Assembly: GCA_946614435.1 (NCBI GenBank)
Contig: CAMOGW010000012.1
Location: 1 to 64,000, forward strand
DNA length: 64,000 nt
Direction: 5' to 3'
Source: an uncultured Prevotella sp.
Lineage (GTDB): Bacteria; Bacteroidota; Bacteroidia; Bacteroidales; Bacteroidaceae
Shown here: positions 18,216 to 25,911 of the stretch, in pieces
Layout: each line of letters starts with the position of its first letter
Position numbering within the stretch: position 1 is the stretch's first letter
Position numbers and translations under genes: made by a program
Notes under the pieces: model-generated
Databases searched by the model: none
Told to the model about the DNA's origin: nothing
The model's input: the letters and a program-made list of their open reading frames with translations, nothing else

Positions 18216-18258
18216 CGGCTCGCTGAAAGCATTCTATGAGGGAAAGGAAATCATCTAA
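18031..18258 (+). CDS. Small conserved-looking protein overlapping the DUF4296 gene
   Basis: 75 aa, in a +1 frame relative to the upstream gene. It shares 185 nt with it and runs 43 nt beyond its stop. The sequence is well-formed and soluble: RRIACHEIRLP, VVEIQSGKVLRYYPL, TEWWKGLIQLK, FYEGKEII. I recall short Bacteroidales proteins with a similar VVEI ... YYPL.EE ... TEW pattern but cannot name a family. The only ATG before the conserved-looking part is at 18031. The alternative is that one of the two frames is accidental in the shared region. The low-complexity tail of the DUF4296 protein makes that tail the less constrained partner. Confidence 0.6.
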   Translation: MKKNSLLRRIACHEIRLPNNQTLPMSVVEIQSGKVLRYYPLKEEQAATEWWKGLIQLKLQDDGSLKAFYEGKEII

Positions 18259-18283
18259 AACCGCAATAAATACTAAAATAACT

Positions 18284-19597
18284 ATGAATCTGAAACTACG
18301 TTTATCATTAATGAACTTCTTGGAGTTCGCAGTATGGGGTGCCTATCTTACCTGTATGGGCAATTACCTTGGTTCAGCTGGACTTGGTGAACAAATTGCA
18401 TGGTTCTATGCCATTCAGGGAATAGTGTCAATATTCATGCCTACCATTATGGGTATTGTTGCCGACAAATATGTGCAGCCACAGCGATTGTTGGGACTGT
18501 GTCATTTGGCTGCCGGAGCCGGCATGCTGGGATGCTGGTGGTTGGGACAGCAATCTGGATTTGGACAGGAATTAACGGATAAATCGTTGTTTATCACCCT
18601 CTATGCCATCAGTGTAGCCTTCTTCATGCCTACGATTGCGTTGTCAAACACTGTGGCGTTCTCAGCATTGAAAAAGAACAACTATGATACGGTGAAGGAC
18701 TTTCCTCCCATTCGTGTATTGGGAACGGTAGGGTTTATTGCCACTATGTGGTTCGTGAATTGTGCTGTATGGGAAGACGGCTCTTTCTCTTTCTCTCTGC
18801 AGGAGAATCTGCATAAGTTCCAATATACGCACATGCAGTTCTTCGTGTCTGGCCTGCTGAGCATCATTCTGTGCGCCTATTGCTTCACGCTTCCAGAATG
18901 CCGTTTGGAAAAGAAGGAAGATGTGTCGCTTATGGAAAGTCTCGGCCTCAGTGCCTTCAAATTGTTCAAGACCAAGAAGATGGCGCTTTTCTTCATTTTC
19001 TCTGCGTTGCTGGGCATGTGTCTGCAAGTCACCAATGGCTATGCCGGCCCCTTCATCACCAGTTTCAAGGGAAGTGCTGACGTGGCTGTGTCAACCTCCT
19101 TTGCTGCTAATAATGCCACGTTGCTCACTTCAATTTCCCAAATCAGCGAGGCACTTTGCATCCTGATGATCCCATTCTTCCTTAAACGCTTTGGGATTAA
19201 GACCGTCATGCTCATGTCTATGTTTGCATGGGTGTTCCGTTTCGGTTTCTTTGGTATTGGTAATCCTGCCATGCCCGGTGTACTGCTGTTCATTCTTTCC
19301 TGCATCGTCTATGGTGTGGCATTCGATTTCTTCAATGTCTCGGGCGGTATCTTTGTAGATCAGGAATGTGCTCCTTCGGTCAAGGCTTCGGCTCAGGGAC
19401 TCTTCATGATGATGACCAATGGTATTGGTGCTACAGTAGGCACTCTGGCCGCAGGCGAAATTGTGAATCACTATTGCACATGGCAAGACGGTTATCTGCT
19501 TGGCGACTGGCAGACCTGTTGGTTTATTTTTGCCGGCTTTGCTTTGATTGTAGGTGTGTCATTCGCTTTTGTATTCAATCCTGAGAAGAAAGCATAA
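18284..19597 (+). CDS. Nucleoside:H+ symporter-type MFS permease
   Basis: 437 aa with twelve predicted membrane spans. The opening MNLKLRLSLMNFLEFAVWGAY, IMGIVADKYVQPQRLL and FFNVSGGIFVDQE are typical of NupG/XapB-like nucleoside permeases of the major facilitator superfamily. I chose the ATG at 18284 because the protein then begins exactly as relatives do. An upstream in-frame start at 18236 would add 16 polar residues. Nucleoside import would feed salvage, but the substrate is inferred from family only. Confidence 0.88.
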   Translation: MNLKLRLSLMNFLEFAVWGAYLTCMGNYLGSAGLGEQIAWFYAIQGIVSIFMPTIMGIVADKYVQPQRLLGLCHLAAGAGMLGCWWLGQQSGFGQELTDKSLFITLYAISVAFFMPTIALSNTVAFSALKKNNYDTVKDFPPIRVLGTVGFIATMWFVNCAVWEDGSFSFSLQENLHKFQYTHMQFFVSGLLSIILCAYCFTLPECRLEKKEDVSLMESLGLSAFKLFKTKKMALFFIFSALLGMCLQVTNGYAGPFITSFKGSADVAVSTSFAANNATLLTSISQISEALCILMIPFFLKRFGIKTVMLMSMFAWVFRFGFFGIGNPAMPGVLLFILSCIVYGVAFDFFNVSGGIFVDQECAPSVKASAQGLFMMMTNGIGATVGTLAAGEIVNHYCTWQDGYLLGDWQTCWFIFAGFALIVGVSFAFVFNPEKKA

Positions 19598-19610
19598 TTT
19601 GAAGAAACAG

Positions 19611-20156
19611 ATGGAGCGTATCAGACTCATATTTGAAAGCATTCAGCAGGTTGTCGGAAACGAGAACCTGTCTGTCATTGTGCTGACCGATGAGCCTCGG
19701 CAGCGTGCCATATCGGTCATCTGTGATGAACAAATGACCCGTCAAATACTCTTCCGTCTGCAATCACCTGACAAAGCCCAAACGCTGTTACCCGAATCGT
19801 TGCTACAGATGTTGACCGGGCAATACGAAATGATGATCTATGGCGTGCATGATGGTCAGTATCAGGTCGTATTGTCCGATTCCGGATTTGAGTGCAGTTC
19901 GCGTATTCGTATGAGTGATGCTGTCTTGCTAACCATCATTTCGGGTTATCCCCTCTATATTGAGGAGAACCTGATGCGACAGCAGTGCTATCCCTTTGAC
20001 CAACATGCGCAAGGAGTGTCGATACCCATCAATACAATCGATATGCATCGGCTGAACACGGCCTTGCAGAATGCCATTGAGGTTGAGAACTATGAATTAG
20101 CCTCTCAACTGCGCGATGAAATTAACCGTAGGAAGAAAAATTCTCCTCAACACTAA
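19611..20156 (+). CDS. Bifunctional nuclease family protein (DUF151) with UVR motif
   Basis: 181 aa. Residues about 1-140 resemble the DUF151/BFN domain (SVIVLTDEPRQRAISVICDEQ, LLPESLLQML, MSDAVLLTII). Residues about 150-178 (RLNTALQNAIEVENYELASQLRDEINRR) are a UvrB/UvrC-type helical motif. BFN proteins have reported DNase/RNase activity in plants. The bacterial role is unclear. The ATG at 19611 is preferred. The frame is open upstream but overlaps the permease gene. Confidence 0.8.
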   Translation: MERIRLIFESIQQVVGNENLSVIVLTDEPRQRAISVICDEQMTRQILFRLQSPDKAQTLLPESLLQMLTGQYEMMIYGVHDGQYQVVLSDSGFECSSRIRMSDAVLLTIISGYPLYIEENLMRQQCYPFDQHAQGVSIPINTIDMHRLNTALQNAIEVENYELASQLRDEINRRKKNSPQH

Positions 20157-20170
20157 TTTGTTTTCCCTGA

Positions 20171-20902
20171 ATGAAAGAAGTAAGATATTTCTACGTGCCT
20201 GATGCCCTGCACACGAATGCCCTTCCTGAAGAAGAGACCACTCATGCCGTTCGTGTACTACGTTTGCAGGTGGGCGACGAAATCATGCTTATGGATGGTG
20301 AAGGCTCGTTCCATCGCGCCCACATCACGCTTTCCACACCACACCATTGTCATTACGAAATCATCGAGACACAGCCCCAAGAGCCCATTTGGAAAGGGCG
20401 GTTCCATTTAGCCATTGCTCCAACCAAGCTAATGGACAGAATGGAGTGGTTGATTGAAAAGGCCACCGAGATCGGGTTCGATGAAATGACCCTGCTCGAC
20501 TGTCAGTTCTCAGAACGTCGTACCGTCAAACTCCCTCGCCTTCAGAAGATTGTGGTCTCAGCGGTTAAGCAAAGCCGAAAGGCATGGATGCCCGATCTTC
20601 ACGACATGACTTCTTTCAGACAGTTCATTGATCGTCATCCCAACGGCCATCGGTTCATTGCCCATTGCTACGACGAGATTCCCCGTAGCTCTTTGTTTGA
20701 GGAGCTGAGGAAAATTCCTTCATCGCATGAGCCCGATGCCCCCATTATAGTGATGGTAGGTCCTGAAGGCGACTTCTCTATTGACGAAGTGCGCATGGCA
20801 GTTAGTCAAGGCTTCGTATCGGTTGACCTTGGCAAGAGCCGACTCCGTACTGAGACGGCAGGCTTGTCGGCTGTCATGATGATGCACTTGTCGCAACAAT
20901 AG
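20171..20902 (+). CDS. rsmE: 16S rRNA m3U1498 methyltransferase
   Basis: 243 aa SPOUT-class enzyme that methylates N3 of U1498 in 16S rRNA using S-adenosylmethionine. The N-terminal PUA-like part has HAVRVLRLQVGDEIML, and the knot region has VGPEGDFSIDEV and LGKSRLRTETAGLSAV, the trefoil-knot SAM site. Length matches the family. It lies 14 nt after the BFN gene. Confidence 0.94.
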   Translation: MKEVRYFYVPDALHTNALPEEETTHAVRVLRLQVGDEIMLMDGEGSFHRAHITLSTPHHCHYEIIETQPQEPIWKGRFHLAIAPTKLMDRMEWLIEKATEIGFDEMTLLDCQFSERRTVKLPRLQKIVVSAVKQSRKAWMPDLHDMTSFRQFIDRHPNGHRFIAHCYDEIPRSSLFEELRKIPSSHEPDAPIIVMVGPEGDFSIDEVRMAVSQGFVSVDLGKSRLRTETAGLSAVMMMHLSQQ

Positions 20903-20921
20903 TTAGTATTTCCCTAAAAAT

Positions 20922-21407
20922 ATGATAAACATGAAGAAACTATCTAGCATTCTGTTCCTGCTGTTTTTTGCGCTTCAGCTATCGGCTCAACTGAAGATAG
21001 CCGACTTGTTTCGTGAGATGCCCGATTCGTTGTTGCCTTTGCTCACAAAGAACAATCGACTCGATATGATTGACTTCTGTGAAGCCCAGATGAAATCGGA
21101 AGTGAAAAACAAGCTGGAAGGCACAAGCGAGATTACACAACTGAGTAATGACAGTATGCAGATTCGGCTCAACGATACCCATATCGTTAAACTTAGTTTG
21201 CAAAATGCACTCGAACCCTACGACAGTTGCCAACAAATCATCTGCAGGGAGCAGATCTTCACGTTGGTGTCAACAAATGAGGAAGAGACAATCATCGATT
21301 ACTACTCAGTAAACTGGAATCATTTGCTGCAACCCAAACTGGCTGCTCCCCGAGTGCCACGCTCCACCATTCTGCGGCAGGATGACAAGTATCTTCGTGA
21401 AAAATGA
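20922..21407 (+). CDS. DUF3256-type secreted protein
   Basis: 161 aa with a signal peptide (about residues 1-25, ending LSAQ). The segment IADLFREMPDSLLPLLTKNNRLDMIDF is the hallmark I recognise for DUF3256 proteins of Bacteroidales. It is shorter than the roughly 200-aa relatives I recall. An alternative ATG nine bases downstream (20931) also works. It is coupled by an ATGA overlap to a tiny membrane protein gene. The function is unknown. Confidence 0.7.
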   Translation: MINMKKLSSILFLLFFALQLSAQLKIADLFREMPDSLLPLLTKNNRLDMIDFCEAQMKSEVKNKLEGTSEITQLSNDSMQIRLNDTHIVKLSLQNALEPYDSCQQIICREQIFTLVSTNEEETIIDYYSVNWNHLLQPKLAAPRVPRSTILRQDDKYLREK

Positions 21408-21574
21408 AACGCTATATCGGACTTTCCCTCATCGCCTTGGCCATCGTCCTGCTCCTTGCAGTACATTTGCTGGGGCTTACACGACTGAACGTGATGCTTT
21501 TAGTACCGCTCGGCTTCCTGTTGACAGGATTGTTTCTGCACATTTATTTTCAGAAACGCGACAGTCGGTACTGA
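21404..21574 (+). CDS. Small two-span membrane protein
   Basis: 56 aa: a basic start (MKRYIG), a hydrophobic helix (about residues 5-24), a short polar turn (LTRLN), a second helix (about 30-47) and a basic tail (QKRDSRY). It is translationally coupled (ATGA) to the DUF3256 gene. Its length, clean hairpin topology and position suggest a real gene; comparable small proteins occur in Bacteroidales. The function is unknown. Confidence 0.7.
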   Translation: MKRYIGLSLIALAIVLLLAVHLLGLTRLNVMLLVPLGFLLTGLFLHIYFQKRDSRY

Positions 21575-21623
21575 AAGCAACCACAGATATTTATCGAACT
21601 TTTTCAAAATCACACATTTTATT

Positions 21624-22151
21624 ATGACTGCATTTAAAGATTTGGCCCAGCTTCGCCGTTCACATCGTAAGTTCACCCCTCAGGAAATTGATCCTGAAGC
21701 CGTAAAGCTCATCCTTCGTGCTGCCCTGATGTCGCCCACTTCCAAAGGCCAGCGCTCCTGGCAATTCGTAGTGGTCGATGACAAGCTTGACTTAGAGAAG
21801 CTCTCCGATGCGAAGGACATGGGAGGCAGTTTCCTGAAAGATGCTCCCTTATGCATCGTTGTCTTAGGCGACCCCTTACAAAACGACTGCTGGGTTGAGG
21901 ATGGCAGCATTGCAGCTATCTCCATGCAATATCAGGCCGAGGAGCTCGGGCTTGGCTCATGCTGGGTTCAGATGCGCGGACGCGGATTGTCCGACGGAAC
22001 CAGTGCCGATGAAGTCATTCGCGGCATTCTCGACATTCCAGAGAATTTCTCCGTGCTCTGTGTCATTGCCATTGGTCACAAGGCCGATGAACGCAAGCCG
22101 CAGAACGAGGAGAAACTGAAATGGGAGAACGTTCACATCAATAAATTCTAA
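21624..22151 (+). CDS. Nitroreductase family protein
   Basis: 175 aa. FMN-dependent NAD(P)H oxidoreductase fold. The FMN-phosphate motif is RRSHRKFTPQEI at the N-terminus, followed by LMSPTSKGQRSWQFVVVDD, the middle LGLGSCWVQMRGR and the final VIAIGHKADERKP. It is a short form close to the minimal nitroreductase length. The substrate cannot be told from sequence. It starts 49 nt after the small membrane protein gene. Confidence 0.88.
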   Translation: MTAFKDLAQLRRSHRKFTPQEIDPEAVKLILRAALMSPTSKGQRSWQFVVVDDKLDLEKLSDAKDMGGSFLKDAPLCIVVLGDPLQNDCWVEDGSIAAISMQYQAEELGLGSCWVQMRGRGLSDGTSADEVIRGILDIPENFSVLCVIAIGHKADERKPQNEEKLKWENVHINKF

Positions 22152-22171
22152 CCATCCCTTTAAAGGTCATC

Positions 22172-22981
22172 ATGCGCATCGTATTCATTGGTGCCGGGCG
22201 GCTTGCTTCCAATGTAGCCCCATCGCTCAAGCAAGCCGGCCACCACATCTTGCAGGTCTATAGTCGCACTCTCACCTCAGCCGAGAACTTGGCTGCTGAA
22301 GTGGGAGCCGAGGCCATCACCGATTTGAGCGACGTCAAGGGTGGGGCAGATGTCTATATCTTTGCCGTAACCGACAGTTCGCTACCGGCCTTGGCCGAGG
22401 GAGTAGGCGCTTCGTTAAGACGACAGAACGTGGCAGCCGACTCCTATGCGTTCCTTCACACGGCAGGTTCCGTCAGCATGTCGGTCTTCACAGATTGTGC
22501 TGCTCACTACGGCGTGTTCTATCCCATGCAGACGTTTTCTAAGGGTCGTCGCGTGTCGCTCTCTGAGGTACCTTTCTTCATTGAGGGCAATGATGACCAT
22601 ACGATGCAGATGGCTCAGTCGTTAGCCCAGACCGTGAGTAGCAAGGTCTATGCACTCTCTTCTGAGGGTCGCAAGCATCTGCATCTGGCAGCCGTCTTCG
22701 CCTGCAACTTTGCCAATCATTGCTATCAGCTGTCGGCTGAGCTGTTGGAAAAACATCATATTCCCTTCGAGGTGATGCTCCCCCTCATTGACGAGACCGC
22801 TGCCAAGGTTCACTCTCTGCCACCTGTTGAAGCCCAGACGGGGCCTGCCGTACGCTTCGACCGGGGAGTGATGCAGGCACAACTGCAACTATTGGCCGAC
22901 TCCGACTTTCATGCGCGTATCTATGATCTCATGAGCCAAAGCATTCATCATTCCTATCAAGAAACTTTGCAACATGATTAA
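22172..22981 (+). CDS. DUF2520 / Rossmann-like NAD(P)-binding protein
   Basis: 269 aa. The N-terminal Rossmann fold has [10 protein letters not shown] (residues 5-14), a GxGxxA-type dinucleotide motif, and the C-terminal half is helical ([17 protein letters not shown]), as in ketopantoate-reductase-like and DUF2520 proteins. The exact reaction is unknown. It overlaps the next HAD phosphatase gene by 8 nt. The trio DUF2520, KdsC-like and Maf is a common Bacteroidales arrangement, so the genes are probably co-expressed. Confidence 0.85.
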   Translation: MRIVFIGAGRLASNVAPSLKQAGHHILQVYSRTLTSAENLAAEVGAEAITDLSDVKGGADVYIFAVTDSSLPALAEGVGASLRRQNVAADSYAFLHTAGSVSMSVFTDCAAHYGVFYPMQTFSKGRRVSLSEVPFFIEGNDDHTMQMAQSLAQTVSSKVYALSSEGRKHLHLAAVFACNFANHCYQLSAELLEKHHIPFEVMLPLIDETAAKVHSLPPVEAQTGPAVRFDRGVMQAQLQLLADSDFHARIYDLMSQSIHHSYQETLQHD

Positions 22982-23492
22982 TTATGATTTAACCCGTATT
23001 CGTGCCATCGTTTTCGATGTCGATGGAGTGCTCAGTGCCGAAACCATCACGCTCTCTTTCGAGGGCGAGCCTTTGCGTACCGTCAACATCAAGGACGGCT
23101 ATGCCATTCAGTTGGCCGTCAAGCTGGGCTTGCGCATCGTCATCATGACGGGCGGCAATACCGAGGCTGTTCGCTTGCGCTACGAGCGCTTAGGTGTGAA
23201 GGATGTCTATATGGGCTGTGCCGTGAAGATGAAATCCTATGAGCAGTTCTTGGCCGACAGTCACCTCACCGATGCCGAAATCATGTATATGGGCGACGAC
23301 ATACCCGACTTAGAGGTGATGCGCCGCGTGGGCTGTCCCGTCTGTCCTGCTGATGCATGCACCGAGGTACAGCAAGCCAGTCTTTATGTGAGCGACCGTC
23401 GTGGCGGCTACGGTTGTGGCCGCGACGTGATTGAACAGACACTGCGCGCACAACACAAATGGATGATGGACGAACGCGCATTTGGATGGTGA
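22974..23492 (+). CDS. KdsC-like HAD phosphatase
   Basis: 172 aa. Small HAD hydrolase like 3-deoxy-D-manno-octulosonate 8-phosphate phosphatase (Kdo pathway of lipopolysaccharide). FDVDGVL holds nucleophile Asp15 and acid Asp17, MTGGN is motif II, and [12 protein letters not shown] is the metal-binding motif IV. There is no cap domain, as in tetrameric KdsC. It could act on another sugar phosphate. It overlaps the upstream DUF2520 gene by 8 nt. Confidence 0.85.
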   Translation: MINYDLTRIRAIVFDVDGVLSAETITLSFEGEPLRTVNIKDGYAIQLAVKLGLRIVIMTGGNTEAVRLRYERLGVKDVYMGCAVKMKSYEQFLADSHLTDAEIMYMGDDIPDLEVMRRVGCPVCPADACTEVQQASLYVSDRRGGYGCGRDVIEQTLRAQHKWMMDERAFGW

Positions 23493-23541
23493 GCCATGCC
23501 TAATCTTTGAATCCGTATAGAAAAAACAACAAAATAAGAGA

Positions 23542-24123
23542 ATGTTTGAGAATCTGAAGAAATATCACATCGTATTAGCCAGTAATTCTCCTCGTCGCCG
23601 TGAATTGCTTGGCGGACTTGGCATTGAATTCGACGTAAAGGTATTGCCCAATCTTGACGAACACTATCCGCAGTCGTTGCCTGTAACCGAAGTGGCACAG
23701 TATATTGCCGTGCAGAAGTCTGAAGCCTATCGCGGCATCATGGCAACCAACGATCTGGTCATCACTGCCGACACCGTCGTCATAGCCGACAACGAAGTGA
23801 TGGGCAAACCCGTCGATGCTGCCGATGCCTACAGGATGTTGCGCAAACTGAGTGGTCGCAAGCATCAGGTGATCACGGGCGTATGCCTCACCACGAACAC
23901 CGTGCAGCGAGCCTTCTCAGTCACTACTGATGTGGCATTCAAACAACTTTCCGACGATGAAATCTATTATTACATCGACCATTACCATCCGTTCGACAAG
24001 GCTGGCGCTTATGGCATTCAGGAGTGGATTGGCTATATTGGAGTGACGGGGCTTGACGGGAGCTATTTCAATGTGATGGGGCTTCCCGTTCAGCGCATCT
24101 ACTCAGAATTATCCCATTTCTGA
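23542..24123 (+). CDS. maf: Maf-like nucleotide pyrophosphatase
   Basis: 193 aa. Hydrolyses dTTP/UTP or modified nucleotides as a house-cleaning enzyme. The signature LASNSPRRRELL is near residue 11, and TADTVV, GRKHQVITGV and the YxIQEW segment (YGIQEWIGY) are family motifs. DKAGAYGIQ fits the YhdE (dTTP/UTP) subgroup, which is an inference. It is the last gene of the ileS-to-maf run. Confidence 0.93.
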   Translation: MFENLKKYHIVLASNSPRRRELLGGLGIEFDVKVLPNLDEHYPQSLPVTEVAQYIAVQKSEAYRGIMATNDLVITADTVVIADNEVMGKPVDAADAYRMLRKLSGRKHQVITGVCLTTNTVQRAFSVTTDVAFKQLSDDEIYYYIDHYHPFDKAGAYGIQEWIGYIGVTGLDGSYFNVMGLPVQRIYSELSHF

Positions 24124-24216
24124 AGCTTTATCCTCCTCATAATGCCCGTTCGGAGTGATATTTTCATTCAGAAATGCCATTGTTTTTCAAAACATGCTAT
24201 ATAACATGTATTTTTA

Positions 24217-24248
24217 TTTGGTTCATTGATTTAAATCAATTACCTTTG
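24217..24248 (+). promoter_or_regulatory. Strong intergenic promoter with no protein gene downstream
   Basis: TTTG (24217-24220), a 20-nt spacer and TACCTTTG (24241-24248): a perfect Bacteroidetes promoter. It points into the gap between convergent maf and mltG, where no plus-strand protein gene follows. A terminator lies about 60-90 nt downstream. Confidence 0.85.
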
Positions 24249-24253
24249 CATCG

Positions 24254-24342
24254 TTATCCTGAATACAATCTTTTTACCTTAAAAAGACTAATACCTATTG
24301 AGAGAAATGCCCTACGCTGCGAAGCGTGGGGCATTTTAGTTT
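24254..24342 (+). ncRNA. Candidate small RNA (about 90 nt) between maf and mltG
   Basis: Bounded by a perfect promoter and a strong Rho-independent terminator. The 5' end is estimated about 6 nt after the -7 element. Two hairpins are predicted: TCTTTTT/AAAAAGA (24269-24275 with 24281-24287) and the 14-bp terminator stem. The single-stranded part between them is CTAATACCTATTGAGAG. A 10-codon micro-ORF (24307-24339) sits on the terminator hairpin and is probably incidental. I do not recognise a known RNA family. Confidence 0.65.
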
Positions 24343-24345
24343 TCC
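24305..24345 (+). terminator. Rho-independent terminator of the small RNA
   Basis: AAATGCCCTACGCT (24305-24318) pairs with AGCGTGGGGCATTT (24323-24336), with one G-T pair and a GCGA loop. TTTTAGTTTT follows on the plus strand. Confidence 0.85.
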
Positions 24346-24369
24346 TATAGGCATGAATACACATTCCCG

Positions 24370-24436
24370 TGCCGCGTTTGTTCAGTGCCTTGTGGCATAC
24401 TCATTCAATGCCGCGTTCGTTCAGTGCCTTGGCATA
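24370..24436 (+). repeat. Direct duplication of the mltG 3' end
   Basis: Two near-identical segments, 24370-24399 (30 nt) and 24409-24436 (28 nt), share GCCGCGTT-GTTCAGTGCCTTG and GGCATA and are offset by 39 nt. The second encodes the end of MltG (AKALNERG on the minus strand). The first lies just beyond its stop codon and reads like a fossil of the same tail. Confidence 0.75.
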
Positions 24437-25432
24437 TCGGGCCGCATTTTGCAGATGCTCCTTGTAAGTAGCTGCAAAATTATGGGTGCCAGAGAAATCT
24501 TCCTTCGCACACATGTATATGAAATCATGTTTGACGCGATGAAGCACGGCATCGATGCCCTTGATGCTTGCAATCTTGATGGGGCCGGGAGGCAGTCCTT
24601 CGTACTTGTAAGTGTTGTAAGGGCTGTCTGTAGTGAGCATGCCGTGACGGATGCGCTTAATGGTGAAGTCGCCCAGGGCAAACTTCACGGTGGGGTCGGC
24701 CTGCAGGGGCATGCCTTCGCTCAGCCGGTTCAGGTACATGCCCGCTATCATGGGCTTCTCAGCAGTGTTAGCCGTCTCCTCGTCTATGATGCTGGCCAGC
24801 GTACACACCTCGTCGGGTGTCAGACCGATGGCTTGAGCTTGTTGCTGTCGTTCGCTGGTCCAGAAGGCATCATGCTCTTTCTTCATGCGTTCGAGCAGCT
24901 TGTCAACGCTCACGTTCCAATACACCTCGTAAGTATTGGGAACGAATAGGGCAGGGATGGTCTCAACCGTATAGCCGAGTTTAGCGCAGTAGCTGGAGTC
25001 AATGAGGGTGCAGGCAATAGTGGCGCTGTCTATCATCAGCTTTCGGCTGAGCACGCCGGCCAGCTGTCGCATGGTTCGGCTCTCCGGAATGGTGAGCATC
25101 ATGGGTGCCTGCTGTCCGTTGTTCAGACGGCGAAACACACCGACGACCCCATCGCCCGGATTGATGGCATAGCGGCCAGTGCGCACTTCGTCATCATAGC
25201 CGAAGTGACGGAGCAGCATGCTCAGCGCTACGAGAGAGTGGGGTGAACTGAGGGGCGAAAGCTTGCACACGACGGAGTCCAGATTGTCGTTGTCGTCAAT
25301 ATACACATACTTGGTCTCACTCCCGATGGCAAGTCCCGTAAAGAAATAATACACTGTCAGTGCAATCACGATCAGCAGACAGGTCACGGCTGGAACAAGA
25401 TAGAGTTTCTTATTGAACGTTTTCTTTTTCAT
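24401..25432 (-). CDS. mltG: Endolytic peptidoglycan transglycosylase MltG (YceG)
   Basis: 343 aa. Cleaves nascent glycan strands at the inner membrane, setting their length. One N-terminal membrane helix (about residues 11-31) is followed by a LysM-like region and the YceG catalytic domain. ASIIDEET carries the catalytic Glu. MYLNRLSEGMPLQADPTV, SPYNTYKYEGLPPGPI and the end SGTHNFAATYKEH are conserved family blocks. I chose ATG 25432; ATG 25441 would add three residues. It converges with maf and the small RNA. Confidence 0.94.
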   Translation of the reverse strand: MKKKTFNKKLYLVPAVTCLLIVIALTVYYFFTGLAIGSETKYVYIDDNDNLDSVVCKLSPLSSPHSLVALSMLLRHFGYDDEVRTGRYAINPGDGVVGVFRRLNNGQQAPMMLTIPESRTMRQLAGVLSRKLMIDSATIACTLIDSSYCAKLGYTVETIPALFVPNTYEVYWNVSVDKLLERMKKEHDAFWTSERQQQAQAIGLTPDEVCTLASIIDEETANTAEKPMIAGMYLNRLSEGMPLQADPTVKFALGDFTIKRIRHGMLTTDSPYNTYKYEGLPPGPIKIASIKGIDAVLHRVKHDFIYMCAKEDFSGTHNFAATYKEHLQNAARYAKALNERGIE

Positions 25433-25484
25433 ATTACACATCAATTAAAGTCTCAATTTTAGCCATACTCGGCTTAACAGCAAA

Positions 25485-25516
25485 CAAAGGTACAAACATT
25501 TTTCAGAAGTCTGCAA
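25485..25516 (-). promoter_or_regulatory. Promoter of mltG
   Basis: On the minus strand TTG (25514-25516), 21 nt, then TACCTTTG (25485-25492), about 55 nt before the mltG start. Confidence 0.6.
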
Positions 25517-25524
25517 TGATTTCA

Positions 25525-25563
25525 TAAAAAAAAGTAACTTCACGACAGGAGCCGCGAAGTTAC
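25525..25563 (-). terminator. Rho-independent terminator on the minus strand
   Basis: GTAACTTC (25534-25541) pairs with GAAGTTAC (25556-25563), with further partial pairing in the loop. On the minus strand eight T residues follow. It stops leftward transcripts coming from pgm-msrA, or from an RNA inside 25564-25911, before the mltG promoter. Confidence 0.75.
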
Positions 25564-25635
25564 AATATAGATAGGTGGACTTCAACCTAATGGGAAGACT
25601 TTTTTGCCATTTAGGCTGTTTCACGTTGCCTCGGC

Positions 25636-25726
25636 GAATAAATCATCATGTCATTTAGGTTAGATCATGATGCGATATAGCCTAAATCATAACGTGATGT
25701 ATTCTATATCGCTTTGTGATTTATTC
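25636..25726. repeat. Nested inverted repeats
   Basis: The outer pair is GAATAAATCA (25636-25645) with TGATTTATTC (25717-25726). The inner pair is GCGATATAG (25672-25680) with CTATATCGC (25704-25712). ATTTAGG and CCTAAAT copies lie between. All pairs are perfect and mutually compatible with one folded structure. Confidence 0.8.
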
Positions 25727-25762
25727 AGAATCCCGTCACCATTTAGTCGCGAAAGCGATTGA

Positions 25763-25853
25763 AAAACATCTGCTCCATCTGCTCCCCGTCTGCAACCGTT
25801 AATCACTTGTCCGTCAACGTATTACAAAAGGGAGCAGATGGAGCAGATGTTTT
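25763..25853. repeat. Perfect 24-bp inverted repeat with 43-nt loop
   Basis: Positions 25763-25786 are exactly complementary to 25830-25853. Each arm contains the 9-mer ATCTGCTCC (or its complement) twice in tandem. On the minus strand the stem ends in TTTTT, so it could act as the first terminator after msrA. The long loop argues for a repeat element instead. Confidence 0.85.
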
Positions 25854-25911
25854 GCAAACTTTTTCTATAGTGTTATCGCCACGTCAAGTGATGGTTCCGC
25901 ACCATCACTAT

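Larger units (their letters stand above)
25564..25911. other. Structured non-coding region between msrA and mltG
   Basis: 348 nt without a credible gene. The open frame at 25759-25956 runs through an inverted repeat and into msrA antisense. The region contains nested inverted repeats at 25636-25726, a long perfect stem at 25763-25853, and several scattered copies of CCTAAAT/ATTTAGG. I found no minus-strand TAnnTTTG promoter in it, so it may be a long 3' untranslated region of pgm-msrA or a dispersed repeat element. Confidence 0.55.

Noticed and set aside
24326..24949. Plus-strand 207-aa frame opposite mltG
   Set aside because: It is antisense to conserved MltG codons. The strong promoter upstream is better explained by the small RNA ending at the terminator.
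25763..25853. Possible CRISPR-like array because of repeated ATCTGCTCC units
   Set aside because: There are only two tandem units per arm, in inverted orientation. There are no spacers of constant length and no cas genes.
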